Assembly (NCBI GenBank): GCA_024516035.1
Contig: CM044961.1
Location: 8,167,537 to 8,231,536, forward strand
Reading direction: 5' to 3'
Length of the DNA stretch: 64,000 nt
Source of the DNA: Bactericera cockerelli
Taxonomy: Eukaryota; Arthropoda; Insecta; Hemiptera; Triozidae
Shown: piece by piece, positions 22,449-32,932 of the stretch
How the letters are laid out: every line of letters starts with the position of its first letter
Numbering within the stretch: the stretch's first letter is position 1
The notes under the pieces: model-generated
Told to the model about the DNA's origin: nothing
Databases searched by the model: none
Seen by the model: the letters and a program-made list of their open reading frames with translations, nothing else
Made by a program: the position numbers and the translations under genes

Positions 22449-22545
22449 AGTCACCGTGGCCGAGTGGAAGAGCGCACTGGTTTGTACGCATGGTGACCTG
22501 GGTTCGATTCCCAGCAGCGCCAGCGAAGAAATTTTTTGCTCTGTA
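22449..22545 (+). repeat. SINE family B
   Basis: gtcaccgtggccgagtgg, tgtacgcatggtgacctggg and B box ggttcgattcccagc, then ttttttgctctgtacttgg. Confidence 0.8.
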
Positions 22546-22559
22546 CTTGGATGCCCCAG

Positions 22560-22662
22560 TCAAAATCCCAGTCGGATAAGTTGTCAAGTCCCGACTGGGG
22601 TTCGAAACAGCAAAATCCAGATTACCAGACTGACGCCTTGACCATCGAGCTACCGGGACCGA
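22560..22662 (-). repeat. SINE family C head, opposite orientation
   Basis: Minus strand: tcggtcccggtagctcgatg, ggtaatctgg, B box gtttcgaaccccagtcgggac. It stands tail-to-tail with the family-B copy on its left. Confidence 0.7.
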
Positions 22663-22823
22663 GATAAAATAGAACGGAAGAGAAAGGAGCAAATACGGAA
22701 TACAAGGACCCTACTCATAAGCGGTAGAGAGAGATAGTTAAGACGGGAAAGTAGAGAACTGCTTTCTGGGATAGGATGGGAAACGGAGAAGATAAGGATG
22801 TGGAAGAGATAGATATATAAAGG

Positions 22824-22855
<32 letters not shown>

Positions 22856-23090
22856 TAAAAGAACAAGAATGTAAAGGTACCTATATGAGAAAATAGAGCA
22901 GAGGAGACTAACCATAAGCGGCAAAGACTGAATTTGGATCGAAAAGTGAAGAATTGCTTTTTCGGAGCTTGGAAAAGGATAGGGAATGGACAAGATAAGG
23001 ATATGAAGGAAACAGGAAGCAATGAGAGAGAGAGAGAGCGAGGGAAAAAGAGGGCAGTAAGAGAGAAGGGAGTGGTATACCGGATGATCA
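22663..23090. repeat. polypurine (GA-rich) tract with a (GA)n run
   Basis: The plus strand is strongly purine-rich, with an internal duplication (gaattgcttt.ggga.. versus gaactgctttctggga). The repeated gagaga frames are not genes. Confidence 0.85.
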
Positions 23091-23235
23091 CTCTTTCAAC
23101 TCTAACTTTTTGTCTAAACATTAGGGAGCCCAATTCAATGTCACACGAGTAATCTATACTCAAGCTTGAGACTATTTATTCTGAACAGTAATATTTTTAT
23201 AGAAGAACAAAAATACAAGTATTAATATTACTATA

Positions 23236-23335
23236 ACAGCTTGATCGATAAGGCGGCGGACTTGTAACTTGGAGGTCGGTGGTTCAAGTCTCAAGTTCAG
23301 CATAGATTTAGTAAAGCTAGATTAATTTGCAATCG
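23236..23335 (+). repeat. SINE family A
   Basis: agcttgatcgataaggcggc, cttgtaacttggaggtcgg and B box ggttcaagtctc, then the start of the family tail. Confidence 0.8.
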
Positions 23336-23547
23336 TCTTGGATCCCCCCTTGCATTCGTCTTGGATCACCCTGTATAGAAATGAATAAATTGTAATATTG
23401 TGTATAGATAGTATATAAGTTTCTATGTAATATCTACATAGACGAAGAACTTAGTATTAATAGCCCGAGGGCTATCTTAGGAAAATCTCATTTCATGTTG
23501 TATCCTCAATGTTCCAGAAATATCCCTTTTATAGCTCTTATGACTCT

Positions 23548-23549
23548 TA

Positions 23550-23603
<54 letters not shown>

Positions 23604-24045
23604 TCTCTATATCTCTTTATCGCCTTTTCTCCCTCCCACTAGAATATTATGTTGTTTCTGCGTCTCTTTCCTTCTCTGTCCCTCACTTTTTTCTCTTTTT
23701 TTCTGCCCCATGCCAAGATTATTGATAGATCATGTATTGTGTGTCTTTCTCTCTCTCTCTCTCTTTCACTCTCCCCCCTCTCTTCTCTCTTTACCTCTCT
23801 CTCTCTCTTTTTCTCCCCCCTCTCTTTACCTCTCTATTCTCTCTTTACCTCTCTCTCTCTTTCTGTCTTCATTCTCTCCCCTGTTTTTTCTTCATTTCTA
23901 TCTTCTCTTTCCATCTCACTTCTTTTTATCCTTTCTGCCCTCTTTTTCTATCTCCCTCTCTCTCTCTCTCTCTCTCTTTCTCTCACTCTCTCTCACTTTC
24001 TCTCTCTCTCTCCCCCTTTCTCTCTCTTCTTCACTCTCTCAATGA
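23548..24045. repeat. polypyrimidine (CT)n tract
   Basis: About 500 bp of ctctct with T-rich interruptions. Leu/Ser-rich open frames here are repeat artefacts. Confidence 0.95.
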
Positions 24046-24110
24046 GATTCGAACTCAAAACCCCCGCTTGGAAACCAGTATGGCCAATGGCCAGGGTGAC
24101 TACCAATAAC
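24046..24110 (-). repeat. tRNA-like fragment
   Basis: Minus strand: tagtcaccctggccattggc, ccagcgggggttttgagttc, a degraded SINE head related to families B/C. Confidence 0.4.
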
Positions 24111-24695
24111 TTTCTGTTGTTGTATAATGAGAGAAATCCTGTTTTCAAGCGCGCCTTATGGGTTTTGATGTTGCCAAGAAGTAGAAAGCAGCTGAAACAT
24201 TTTATACATGATGTGAAACAAACATTCTAAGTGAAAGACATTTAGAATAATATAATTGTGACTTCATCGTTTGCATATATTTTTACATAATTTAGAAGGA
24301 AAACACTTGGCATTTCTTGTTTAAATGAATTTAATAATACGAAATTGCTATAGGTTTTTTTTTAATCTAAAGTATTTTGTAAAAATACTAATCCTCAAAT
24401 TTATTTGACTTATTGTTCTGTGCCAACCTTGTTCAGCCAAAATTGACATGTTTTTACAAAATGACAAATATGTCAAGTTTAGCTCTGTTCCAGGACAATG
24501 ATAATCCCATAAGATATACATTGAAATAAAAGCCTTTTAGGGGTTTTGTACAGAAACTTTTCACATCTTTCAAAACCCCTATAGGGGTTTATAGTACCAG
24601 TCAATGAAATCAATAAAGCCCCCATGTGTGGGATTTCGGTACCAGCTCTATTTCTAAAAAAGCCCCCATATGGGTCTACGGCGCTGAACGTGTTA
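24111..24695. other. no gene seen
   Basis: AT-rich, no recognised element. Confidence 0.4.
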
Positions 24696-24698
24696 ATC

Positions 24699-24835
24699 TA
24701 GTCACCGTGCCCAAGGGGAGTACCGCAAGCACGGTGACCTGGGTTCGATCCCCAGTAGGGCAGGATATTTTTTTTCCTGTACTTGAGTGTCCGGGGTCCA
24801 CTCATACCTCGTGAGGAACACTATCTTTGCGTGTT
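24699..24835 (+). repeat. SINE family B
   Basis: tagtcaccgtgcccaagggg, cacggtgacctgggttcgat and ccccagtagggcaggatatt, then cctgtacttgagtgtccggg and tccactcatacctcgtgagg. This is one of the more complete B copies. Confidence 0.8.
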
Positions 24836-25140
24836 CCTAACTGTTTGTGAATGATGGAAGGATCAGGTGATGTATTTTTATTTTTTAAATACATGACAAG
24901 TAAAATGGTTCAAATTTATATAACAATGACAGTTTACATAATTCATACTATTTTTAACTGGACTTATGCTAGTTTCTTTTGGCTGTTGTATATTTTTAAC
25001 TGGACTTTGACACTAAGTGCCACAGGCCACACCTATGAAGTATGGTCCTTGTGTCGTGGGATGCTAGTGGAGTTAGAATTTTACCAAAAATAATGATAAA
25101 TATATTTCTACTTTCTAATATCTGTAAGGTATAGAAAGTA

Positions 25141-25263
25141 TTGTTATCATATTTGTGTTAATCACCTTCGTGATATCACAACTAGTTGAACTAGTTTTAC
25201 TAAATCTACGCTGAAACCGGGACTTGAAGCACCGACCTCCAGGTTACAAGTCCGTGGCCTTAT
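25141..25263 (-). repeat. SINE family A, 3' part (interrupted by Bel/Pao)
   Basis: The minus strand carries the family tail and the tRNA-like head up to ggccttat. The head resumes at 30687-30711 (cgatcaagctaccgaggtcgg complement) on the far side of the retrotransposon, so the Pao element split this SINE. Confidence 0.85.
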
Positions 25264-25583
25264 TGTTGGAATTTCTATTCCCTTAATCAATAGTTCAGAT
25301 TTGAAACAGAGACAACACGGATGAATACTTCTTTATACAACTTGAACTTTACATTTATTAATGTGAAATAATACAATTATGTACAATACAATCAATAAGA
25401 TACAAGAACATTTCCATTTTCCTACATTTTTCTCTTAAGTTTTCCACGGTTCATCGGAAAAGCACATTTTTCAACAACAATTCAAAAACTCGCGGGTTAT
25501 AAATATTTCTTTAAAAGACCTTGAAGTCGAGACACGACGCGTTCACACGATATACAAAATTAACCCTCAATCCGTTTCCGACA
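25264..25583 (-). repeat. 3' LTR of the Bel/Pao element
   Basis: 320 bp, starting tgttggaatttctattccc and ending cgtttccgaca on the plus strand. Its sequence matches the other LTR base for base as far as I can read. Confidence 0.95.
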
Positions 25584-25598
25584 TACTCCCACCAAAAA
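25584..25598 (-). promoter_or_regulatory. polypurine tract for plus-strand priming
   Basis: On the minus strand tttttggtgggagta abuts the 3' LTR, in the expected position for a polypurine tract. Confidence 0.7.
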
Positions 25599-26098
25599 TT
25601 GTGTAATCTTTGGAACAATTTTTTCCACCAAAGACGGAAATAGCTAAAACACAAGAATACAAGATATATACAATAAAATATGACATGTTTCGTATCAAAA
25701 GAAAGGGAAAAAAATAAATGACCTAGAAAAAATATGATATTCAAAATCGAACCCGTTTTGATCAAGTTATCAAAGAAAAGCATTTGAAAATTAACCGTAA
25801 ATACCATATTTTCATTTACAACATATAAAATAGTCTAAAATTTACCCTTAAACATAACAACAAGAATAACTATTAACCAAACATGTTATACACTAATTAA
25901 AATGTCAATTATTCCTAAATAGCTCATCTAGGAAACCCAAAACCTTGGATCATTTAGTATCTCAATCTTGAACATAAAATAAGTGAGTACCCATTTCAAG
26001 TAAAAAATTAACCTTAACAAAATAGGTACCTAAACAAACCAAATTTTCCTTAACAATATAAAACAACAATAAAGTATGTACATTAATGAGGGATGCAA

Positions 26099-29000
26099 CT
26101 AGACAAATCTAGATGGTTTACGAATACATCTCCCTCTTCTAGTAACCTGATTAATAGTAGGTTTTATCTCACCAATTTTATCATTGGGATCTTTATCATT
26201 GCCTGTCAATACATCAGATACAGGCTCATTGGATGACACAGACACATCAGCTATATTGTCACTATGCACAAACATAATCATTCTTTGAACAACTGGGTGC
26301 TCACTTGGCAGTACAATTGGGTAACAAAAATCATTGTCATCCTCACGGTTTGATATCTTGGTTTTGATTCGGATGACATCATTTTGTTCAAATGTCATTA
26401 GGTGTTTCAATTTACTCATATCTTTGAAACTTTCTTTTTGAACCAACATGAATACTTTTTGTTCAGCCAAAATAATCTCACTAGCTGACAAGTTTTGTAA
26501 TGAGCGTTCTTCTCTTTTCAGCTTACAATTCTTAATGAAACGCATCATCCAAGCAATCATTCTTATAATCTTTGGATACTGAGAAAAGTATTCATACCAT
26601 TTCAGGGGTTCCTCTTCTTGGACCAACATAGATGACACAACTGTCCGTTTTCTCTCCTTCAAAATCTCAGCTTCGTCATATGTAACTGCAGGTTGAGGCC
26701 ATTGTTCTGGATTTTCTTTCAGCCACACAGGACCCTCCCACCATCTACACTGGAGAAGCTTCTTAACACTGCTTCCTCTTGATGGAAGATCTGCTGGATT
26801 TAAATTTCCAGGCACATGACGCCACTCACAACCTTGTGTCAAAGAGCGAATTTCTTTTACTCTATTCATGACGTAAACGTCCCATGGATCATCACGATGA
26901 ATCCATGCAAGTACAGTTGAGGCATCTGTCCAAAAGTATGTCTTCATATCAGACAACTTATAATCATTAATCACAGTCTGGTACAATCTAGCGGCAATTG
27001 AAGCGGCTAGCAGTTCAAGTCTTGGAATTGTCATGTCCTTGCCTGCTTTGGGCACAGGAGCTACTTTAGCTTTAGAAGCTAACAGTCTCAGTGTCACTCC
27101 ATTTTTGTGTTCTATACGTAAGAATACACAGCTAGCATAGGAAAACTTACATGCATCTGAAAACACATGAATTTGACACTCAGCATCCTCAAGCTCACAG
27201 TCAGCAATCCATCTTGGTATACATACTTCAGCAAGAAGTGGGACTTCACTCAGCCATTGATAAAACTTATGCTTTGTGTCCTCTGCAACTTCTTCATTCC
27301 ATGATAGGTTCTGACGCCATGTCTCTTGTACAAGTAGCTTAGGTATGAGTGCTACACTGCTGACAATTCCAATAGGATCGAACAATCTGTGGGCGGCACT
27401 CAATAACACTTTCTTAGTCACAATATCAAATTTCATTGACAACAGGCGGTCAAGGTTAATAGTCAAAGTGTCATTAAATTTGTTCCACAAAAGTCCTAAT
27501 ACATTGGTAGGCTTATCATGATCATCTCCAGTTTGTTCCCAGCCTCTGAGGTCAAAACCTCTTTCCATCATGACGTTAGATGCCATATGGATAAAATCTT
27601 TGGCTTGGACTTCACTATGAACACTAACTAGGCAGTTGTCAACATAAAAACTGTCACTCAATATTTCTACTTCAGGTAGTGACCAATCAAGTTTACCTTC
27701 TTGACATAATTTCATCGTATCTTCTAAATGAAGCTTTAGGCATGACTCTAATAGGAATGGACTGGATGACACTCCAAATACTACTCGACAATGTCGGTAG
27801 GTCTTAATCTGTCCATTGGATTGCCATAAGAACCGTAAGTAATCTCTATCTTTAGGATTAACACTTATCTGTAGAAATGCCTTGGCGATATCACCAGAAA
27901 TACCAATTTTATTCTTTCTGAACTTAGCAAGTGCTGCTGGTATTTTCTCAATAAGGTTAGGACCTTTCTCTAAGCAATCATTTAATGAATGACTTCCTAC
28001 CTCCTTAGAAGAAGCGTCAAATACAGGTCTTACCGGAGTCGTAGATCCTTCCTTAATCACATGACGGTGAGGTAAGTAATGTGCAGGGTTGCCAATTTCA
28101 CTTATAGGGACTTCTTCAATAATGCCCTGTTGCTCCCACCCTGACAATACTTCTTCATAGGAATCTAGATATCCATCAGCTTTTAGCTTCTTCACGGTAG
28201 ACTGTAGTCTTAACTTGGCAACACTGTAGTTGGATGACAAAGGAGGGTGATCATTAGTAAATGGTAAACGAATTTCAAAATGATTATCTTTATTCAATTG
28301 CACAGTAGATCTAAAATGTTCTTCTGTGGCACGGTCAATTTCTGTCCTAAGCTTACGTTCCATGGGGTCAGTAATACCCAACACATCAAGACTCCAAAGA
28401 TCTGATATTTTAGCATCTTTCAATAGCAGGGAAGTAACAATTGATGCTACTGATTTATCTCTCTTGGGGGCACCTGGCACTTTCCCTGATAAAGTCCACC
28501 CAAGTTTGGTCTCCATGGCAACAAGACCATTATTCAAATCAAAATTGTCACCTGTCCACAACTTGGCGGCAACATCTGAACCAACCAGTACCTCTATTTC
28601 ACTTTGGTTATTGACATCACTAAGGGTAATGGATTTTGCCTTAAGCTGTCCAATCCAAGGACCAGTAGGTACAGAGGGTATATCAGCACAAATTTTATCC
28701 TGTTCTAATACTTCAAAATCACAGGTAAATGACTTGTCAATGTTAGCTAATCTAAGCTGATAAATATTGTGCTCTGCTGCCTCTGTTACTTTGCCTCCAA
28801 ATAAGCCATGCTGTATACGTTCCTTGCCTTTAGGATTATAACCCATCTCTCTTGCTAGACTACTTAACATGTATGACCGTTGTGAACCGGTGTCAAATAA
28901 TAATCTAGTCTCTTTTGTTCTGCCATTCTTACCACACACTTTTATGACTAATGTCTGCATCAGAACATTACTATAAGTGGCAGAGGTCATAGAGGCATTT

Positions 29001-30289
29001 TGAGAAGGCTTAAACTTAATATTATCTGTACCTGTTTCCTGTGAGTTACTCAAACCTGGGTCACACAACAGCATGTAATGGCCACGTCCACACTTATTAC
29101 ATTTTGGCCGGCGTCTACATCGGGCAGCATGATGACCAGTCCTGAGGCATGAAAAACACACTTTTTTCTTCTTCACTATGTCGATACGTGCTTGAAGTGG
29201 CATATCTACTTTACAATCTTGGGGCTTGTGCTCAGCCTGACAAAAAATACATTCTATATTAACATGTGTATTAAACAATCCTGAAGCAGTGGGTGTGTAA
29301 CTACTTTTCTCTTGGCTGGGTTTCATATGGGGTTTCACATTGCCTTTAGGGCTAGGGGTACTTAAACCAAACCCTGACTTAACTAACGCCAACTTTTGAG
29401 AACTTTCAACCTCACGTTTAAGGAATGTCAATAGACTCTCTAGTTTGTCAGTAGAACTGCTATCATCACGGGTAACCCTCTCCCACATCTGCATGATGTC
29501 CTCAGGTAAACATGAGGAAACAAGGGGCATAAGAATAGGACCGCAATTTTTAGTGGTCACACCAAGTGATTCTAGGTTACGGATATGACACAACAACTTA
29601 TCATGCAGAGATACTATATCCAACTTTTGCTTACTATTCTCTAGTACCAACTTTAACATTTCTCTGATATAGTATTCTGTCAACAGGTCCTCTCGACCAT
29701 ACCTCTGTTTCAAAGTTTTGACAACTTTGTCATACATTTCTCCAGTGGCAGGGTAACTGTCTACAAGCTGCCTTGCTGGAGAATCAGCAGTCATGGACAT
29801 AGTTAGATAACCTAACTTATCACTAGGATTCATTTTGGGATCTGAATCTATCTTCTCAAACTGAGACCAGAACGGTAACCAGTCACTCAAATTCCCACTA
29901 AATTCTCTTAACTTCAATGTAGGCAATTTGCACTGATAATTGGTTGTTTCACATTTAACACTATCATAATGACTTGACTCACCTTCATTCTTAACCTGTA
30001 CTTTAGACTCAACTAAACTTTTACCTTGGTAGTACAGTACAGTGTACCTGTCAATGTCATCATGTTCTTTCTCCAAGTCTGCCTCTGACACTTCAGGGTC
30101 TTTAGACATAATACTAAAGATAGTATTATCCATAACAGTCAGTTCTTCAAATCTGAGCCTCATGCACTCGAGTAGTCCAGACATCTTGCTTGAATCTGCT
30201 TCATCTTCAATCTTCTTGAAACACTTAGTAAGGGACGTTCTAATGAGACCTCTTCCCTTCTTCAGACTGCTTAAGTCAGACTCACCCAT
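26099..30289 (-). CDS. Bel/Pao Gag-Pol polyprotein, lacking the integrase core
   Basis: A single 1396-residue ORF. Gag (DUF1759-like) covers roughly residues 120-300, with FSGNLSDWLPFW near 130-141. CCHC knuckles are at C378-C381-H386-C391 and C397-C400-H404-C409. The aspartic protease has LLFDTGS with Asp466. Reverse transcriptase has SGDIAKAF (Asp800) and FYVDN (Asp884). The Pao A17 region follows (HRLFDPIG near 968-974). RNase H has FSDA (Asp1045), RLELLAA and WTDAS (Asp1122). The integrase zinc finger begins (H331 to H342 of the 1300s, LPSEHPV..MFVH) but breaks off near residue 1342. The frame jumps to a C-terminal tail ending RGRCIRKPSRFV, so the rest of the HHCC finger and the whole DDE core are gone without a frameshift. 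Start at the first ATG after the leader (30289). It can probably make particles and cDNA but needs integrase in trans. Confidence 0.93.
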   Translation of the reverse strand: MGESDLSSLKKGRGLIRTSLTKCFKKIEDEADSSKMSGLLECMRLRFEELTVMDNTIFSIMSKDPEVSEADLEKEHDDIDRYTVLYYQGKSLVESKVQVKNEGESSHYDSVKCETTNYQCKLPTLKLREFSGNLSDWLPFWSQFEKIDSDPKMNPSDKLGYLTMSMTADSPARQLVDSYPATGEMYDKVVKTLKQRYGREDLLTEYYIREMLKLVLENSKQKLDIVSLHDKLLCHIRNLESLGVTTKNCGPILMPLVSSCLPEDIMQMWERVTRDDSSSTDKLESLLTFLKREVESSQKLALVKSGFGLSTPSPKGNVKPHMKPSQEKSSYTPTASGLFNTHVNIECIFCQAEHKPQDCKVDMPLQARIDIVKKKKVCFSCLRTGHHAARCRRRPKCNKCGRGHYMLLCDPGLSNSQETGTDNIKFKPSQNASMTSATYSNVLMQTLVIKVCGKNGRTKETRLLFDTGSQRSYMLSSLAREMGYNPKGKERIQHGLFGGKVTEAAEHNIYQLRLANIDKSFTCDFEVLEQDKICADIPSVPTGPWIGQLKAKSITLSDVNNQSEIEVLVGSDVAAKLWTGDNFDLNNGLVAMETKLGWTLSGKVPGAPKRDKSVASIVTSLLLKDAKISDLWSLDVLGITDPMERKLRTEIDRATEEHFRSTVQLNKDNHFEIRLPFTNDHPPLSSNYSVAKLRLQSTVKKLKADGYLDSYEEVLSGWEQQGIIEEVPISEIGNPAHYLPHRHVIKEGSTTPVRPVFDASSKEVGSHSLNDCLEKGPNLIEKIPAALAKFRKNKIGISGDIAKAFLQISVNPKDRDYLRFLWQSNGQIKTYRHCRVVFGVSSSPFLLESCLKLHLEDTMKLCQEGKLDWSLPEVEILSDSFYVDNCLVSVHSEVQAKDFIHMASNVMMERGFDLRGWEQTGDDHDKPTNVLGLLWNKFNDTLTINLDRLLSMKFDIVTKKVLLSAAHRLFDPIGIVSSVALIPKLLVQETWRQNLSWNEEVAEDTKHKFYQWLSEVPLLAEVCIPRWIADCELEDAECQIHVFSDACKFSYASCVFLRIEHKNGVTLRLLASKAKVAPVPKAGKDMTIPRLELLAASIAARLYQTVINDYKLSDMKTYFWTDASTVLAWIHRDDPWDVYVMNRVKEIRSLTQGCEWRHVPGNLNPADLPSRGSSVKKLLQCRWWEGPVWLKENPEQWPQPAVTYDEAEILKERKRTVVSSMLVQEEEPLKWYEYFSQYPKIIRMIAWMMRFIKNCKLKREERSLQNLSASEIILAEQKVFMLVQKESFKDMSKLKHLMTFEQNDVIRIKTKISNREDDNDFCYPIVLPSEHPVVQRMIMFVHSDNIADVSVSSNEPVSDVLTGNDKDPNDKIGEIKPTINQVTRRGRCIRKPSRFV

Positions 30290-30342
30290 GGCTTATTCTA
30301 GACCTCACTCGACGCGAAAACTTCTCAAAGACAGCTAAACTG

Positions 30343-30359
30343 TCCTGTCACGGTCGCCA
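30343..30359 (-). promoter_or_regulatory. primer-binding site, tRNA-Arg type
   Basis: On the minus strand tggcgaccgtgacagga lies two bases after the 5' LTR. Its complement ends in tcacggtcgcca, which fits the 3' end (with CCA) of insect tRNA-Arg(TCG) as I remember it. Confidence 0.75.
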
Positions 30360-30361
30360 GA

Positions 30362-30681
30362 TGTTGGAATTTCTATTCCCTTAATCAATAGTTCAGATTT
30401 GAAACAGAGACAACACGGATGAATACTTCTTTATACAACTTGAACTTTACATTTATTAATGTGAAATAATACAATTATGTACAATACAATCAATAAGATA
30501 CAAGAACATTTCCATTTTCCTACATTTTTCTCTTAAGTTTTCCACGGTTCATCGGAAAAGCACATTTTTCAACAACAATTCAAAAACTCGCGGGTTATAA
30601 ATATTTCTTTAAAAGACCTTGAAGTCGAGACACGACGCGTTCACACGATATACAAAATTAACCCTCAATCCGTTTCCGACA
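30362..30681 (-). repeat. 5' LTR of the Bel/Pao element
   Basis: 320 bp, identical in appearance to 25264-25583. It should hold the promoter for minus-strand transcription. Confidence 0.95.
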
Positions 30682-30686
30682 CTTAT

Positions 30687-30711
30687 CGATCAAGCTACCG
30701 AGGTCGGTAGA
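30687..30711 (-). repeat. SINE family A, 5' part beyond the Pao insertion
   Basis: cgatcaagctaccgaggtcgg is the tRNA-like start of the SINE whose remainder lies at 25141-25263. Confidence 0.75.
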
Positions 30712-30939
30712 AAGTATTGTTTAACCTTAGTGTGAATCAGTGCTAACACACATGAGAAATAAATGCTAGATATCGAATTTCATAGATAGTGGTTCTTATT
30801 TATTTCTATTTTTTTTTTGTAATAGATTTTTTTCTCTTTTCAAGAGCAGTGATGACGTACATTTGCTTTTCGCTTTCAAATTAAAATCTTTATGTTATTT
30901 TTACTCTATAAGATCTTTCCGCAGGTTGAATATAAATAT

Positions 30940-30950
30940 CTCTCTCTCTC

Positions 30951-31021
<71 letters not shown>

Positions 31022-31375
31022 CGTTCTCTAACGTATCTTCTCTCTTTCTCTCTCTATTTAGTTGTGTTTGTCGGGTTACCATTTCTTAGGAATAAGTATT
31101 TTTAGAAAAGAGGGAGGATGGGAAAAATGAGAGGGATAGAGAAATAGAAAGAGAGAGAGAGAATGAGAGTGTGTGAATGAGAAAGCAGAAATTGTAAATA
31201 GGTACTTGAAAATAAATTGCTCTTTTTTGAAAATAGCTTTTCTTTTGAGTATGCAATAGGTTTCTTCTTCTCTCTTCTCTGCTATTCTTCTTATCTTTCC
31301 TTTCTTATCAGTCTTTTTTCTTTCCATTCTTCTTATCTTTCTCCATTTCTCCTATCTTCTCTTTTCCTCCCCTTT

Positions 31376-31417
<42 letters not shown>

Positions 31418-31790
31418 GCTATTCTTCTTATCTTAACATTATTTTCCTTTCTCTCCTCATTCTTCCTATCTTTCTTCACCACTTATACCTTTTTATTTCT
31501 CTCTCTTTCTCTGTCTATTCTCCCTCTCTCTTTTTCTTCTCCCTACCTCAAATCTTTGTCCCTCTCTTCTTCTTATCTCTTTCTATCTTCTTCTATCTCC
31601 TTTGATTCCCATTTATTTTCTCCTCCTAAAGCTTTTTCTCTTCTCTCTTTCTATTTCTCTTTAACGTCTTTTAGCATGTCCTCTCAATCATCTGTTTACC
31701 TTCTCTATTCCTCTTCTCTTCAACACTTTTATATTTATTTCTTTCGCATCCTTCTTAATATTCCTTCATCAAATGTTAACAGAAGTCAAT
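30940..31790. repeat. polypyrimidine tracts, with a short GA interlude
   Basis: (CT)n at 30940-31050, a purine-rich patch at 31105-31185, then CT-rich DNA from 31260. Leu/Ser-rich frames here are not genes. Confidence 0.9.
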
Positions 31791-31795
31791 TGTAA

Positions 31796-32487
31796 ACATG
31801 TTTTCATTTATTTCTTTCTCTCCCTCTCCTATTGCTTTCCATATCTCCTCCCTATTCTTCTCATCCATGCCACGTGTGAACTTTTACCTCCTTTTTATCT
31901 CCCTCATTTCCAAGTTTTATCCTCCTTATCCTTCTCAGTTAAGCCACGTGCTAACTCACTAAGGATTCCCCAAGGATTATTACAATACACATTCAATTAA
32001 GTTTTATTTACATTAAATAGAAAAGGGGGTTAAACAAAAAGAAGGGGGGCTACACAATTTTACAAAATATACAACAAACAAAAATTATCTATCTTATGGC
32101 TTTACAACACATCGCAAAGTGAGAATGTAATAAGCTTGATCAGGAGATCTGATGGCAGTGATTGTCTGATCGCCAAAATTATCAGTACTTTAGCCGCATG
32201 TCAATGCGTTGCCCAGGGTGAACCACGAGGAGGCGTACTAACATTTCACCCCAATATATAATACAACGTATATGTATACAATATCACTGATCCAAGGCAA
32301 ACATGTGCAAAAGTCAAGGATCGCTGCAATTGGGTCACAATACATGTGCTAGAAGTGTTCAGGAATGAACTCCTTAACAATCTAAATTATGGAGTTATAG
32401 GTCCAATACTATAACGAGGCACACTCGGCCGCCAGTTGTCGAGGCTAACTGGACCAGAATAGCTCTTTCCTGGGCTGTTTGGAGCTC
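31796..32487. other. no recognised gene
   Basis: Pyrimidine-rich to about 31940, then more balanced sequence (32000-32480) that looks like unique or old repeat DNA. No ORF of note. Confidence 0.4.
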
Positions 32488-32932
32488 ATCATCATCATCA
32501 TAGGGTGGCGTCATCGTGAACGATGGCAGCCACACAGTGGAGGAATGACTCAGCACTTCTACCACTATCTTTACAAGGAGGCTAATTGACGAGGGCCCCC
32601 AGAATCAAACCAATGCTGGTCTACTCCCTGTTTTTTTTTTTTTTTTTTTTTTTTAAGTGGGGTTTAACGTCGCTTTCAACTGCCATGGTCATATCACGAC
32701 GGGGGTTTTACCCTCCATTCGCAGGAAACTCACAAACCTGCTACTCACATTGACCTCACCCAGCGTGAGTGGGGCCGGGAAAAGCCAGCGTCACGAGAAT
32801 TAGAATTTGAATGGTCACCCATCCAAGTCTTAACCTCGCTGGATGTCGCTTAACTTCGGTGTTCTGAAGGGAACCGGTGTATTCAACATGCCATCGACGC
32901 TGGCCTACTCCCTGTTTATAGTCAACCAACCA
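32488..32932 (-). repeat. SINE-like family D copy, interrupted by a 5S SINE
   Basis: Its complement matches 39782-39942: (atc)n tail, ataggGtggcgtcatcgtga, cagtggaggaatgact, aaggaggct, gggcccccagaa, then tctactccctgtttatagtc. The 5S-derived SINE sits in the ctactccctg segment, which is duplicated on both sides. Confidence 0.75.
32631..32904 (-). repeat. 5S rRNA-derived SINE (SINE3-type) with poly(A) tail
   Basis: On the minus strand the first 95 bases resemble 5S rRNA: a catgttgaatacaccggttc block, caccgaagttaagcgacatc and ggttaagacttggatgggtg. A body with gtgagtggggccgggaa, cgtgatatgacc and a poly(A) tail (T-run 32631-32655 on the plus strand) follows. The target duplication ctactccctg (32621-32630 and 32905-32914) flanks it. 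5S-headed retroposons are the SINE3 class; the internal Pol III promoter is the 5S type. Confidence 0.85.

Larger units (their letters stand above)
25264..30681 (-). mobile_element. Bel/Pao LTR retrotransposon, integrase-deleted, recently inserted
   Basis: Two 320-bp LTRs (25264-25583 and 30362-30681), each tg...ca, look identical on full visual comparison. The 5-bp duplication CTTAT lies at 25259-25263 and 30682-30686. Going with the minus strand, the 5' LTR is at 30681-30362, then a primer-binding site, a leader of about 50 bases, one polyprotein ORF, about 515 bases of 3' untranslated DNA, a polypurine tract (25584-25598) and the 3' LTR. At 5418 bp it is about 1 kb shorter than ordinary Pao elements because the integrase region is missing. 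Identical LTRs mean a very recent insertion. Confidence 0.95.

Noticed and set aside
22449..22545. tRNA gene
   Set aside because: A and B boxes are present, but the acceptor ends do not pair and a SINE tail follows; dispersed copies exist.
23509..24230. Several Leu/Ser-rich frames of 125-193 codons
   Set aside because: (CT)n microsatellite translated in all frames.
28326..28760. 144-codon plus-strand frame
   Set aside because: Antisense shadow of the Pao polyprotein.
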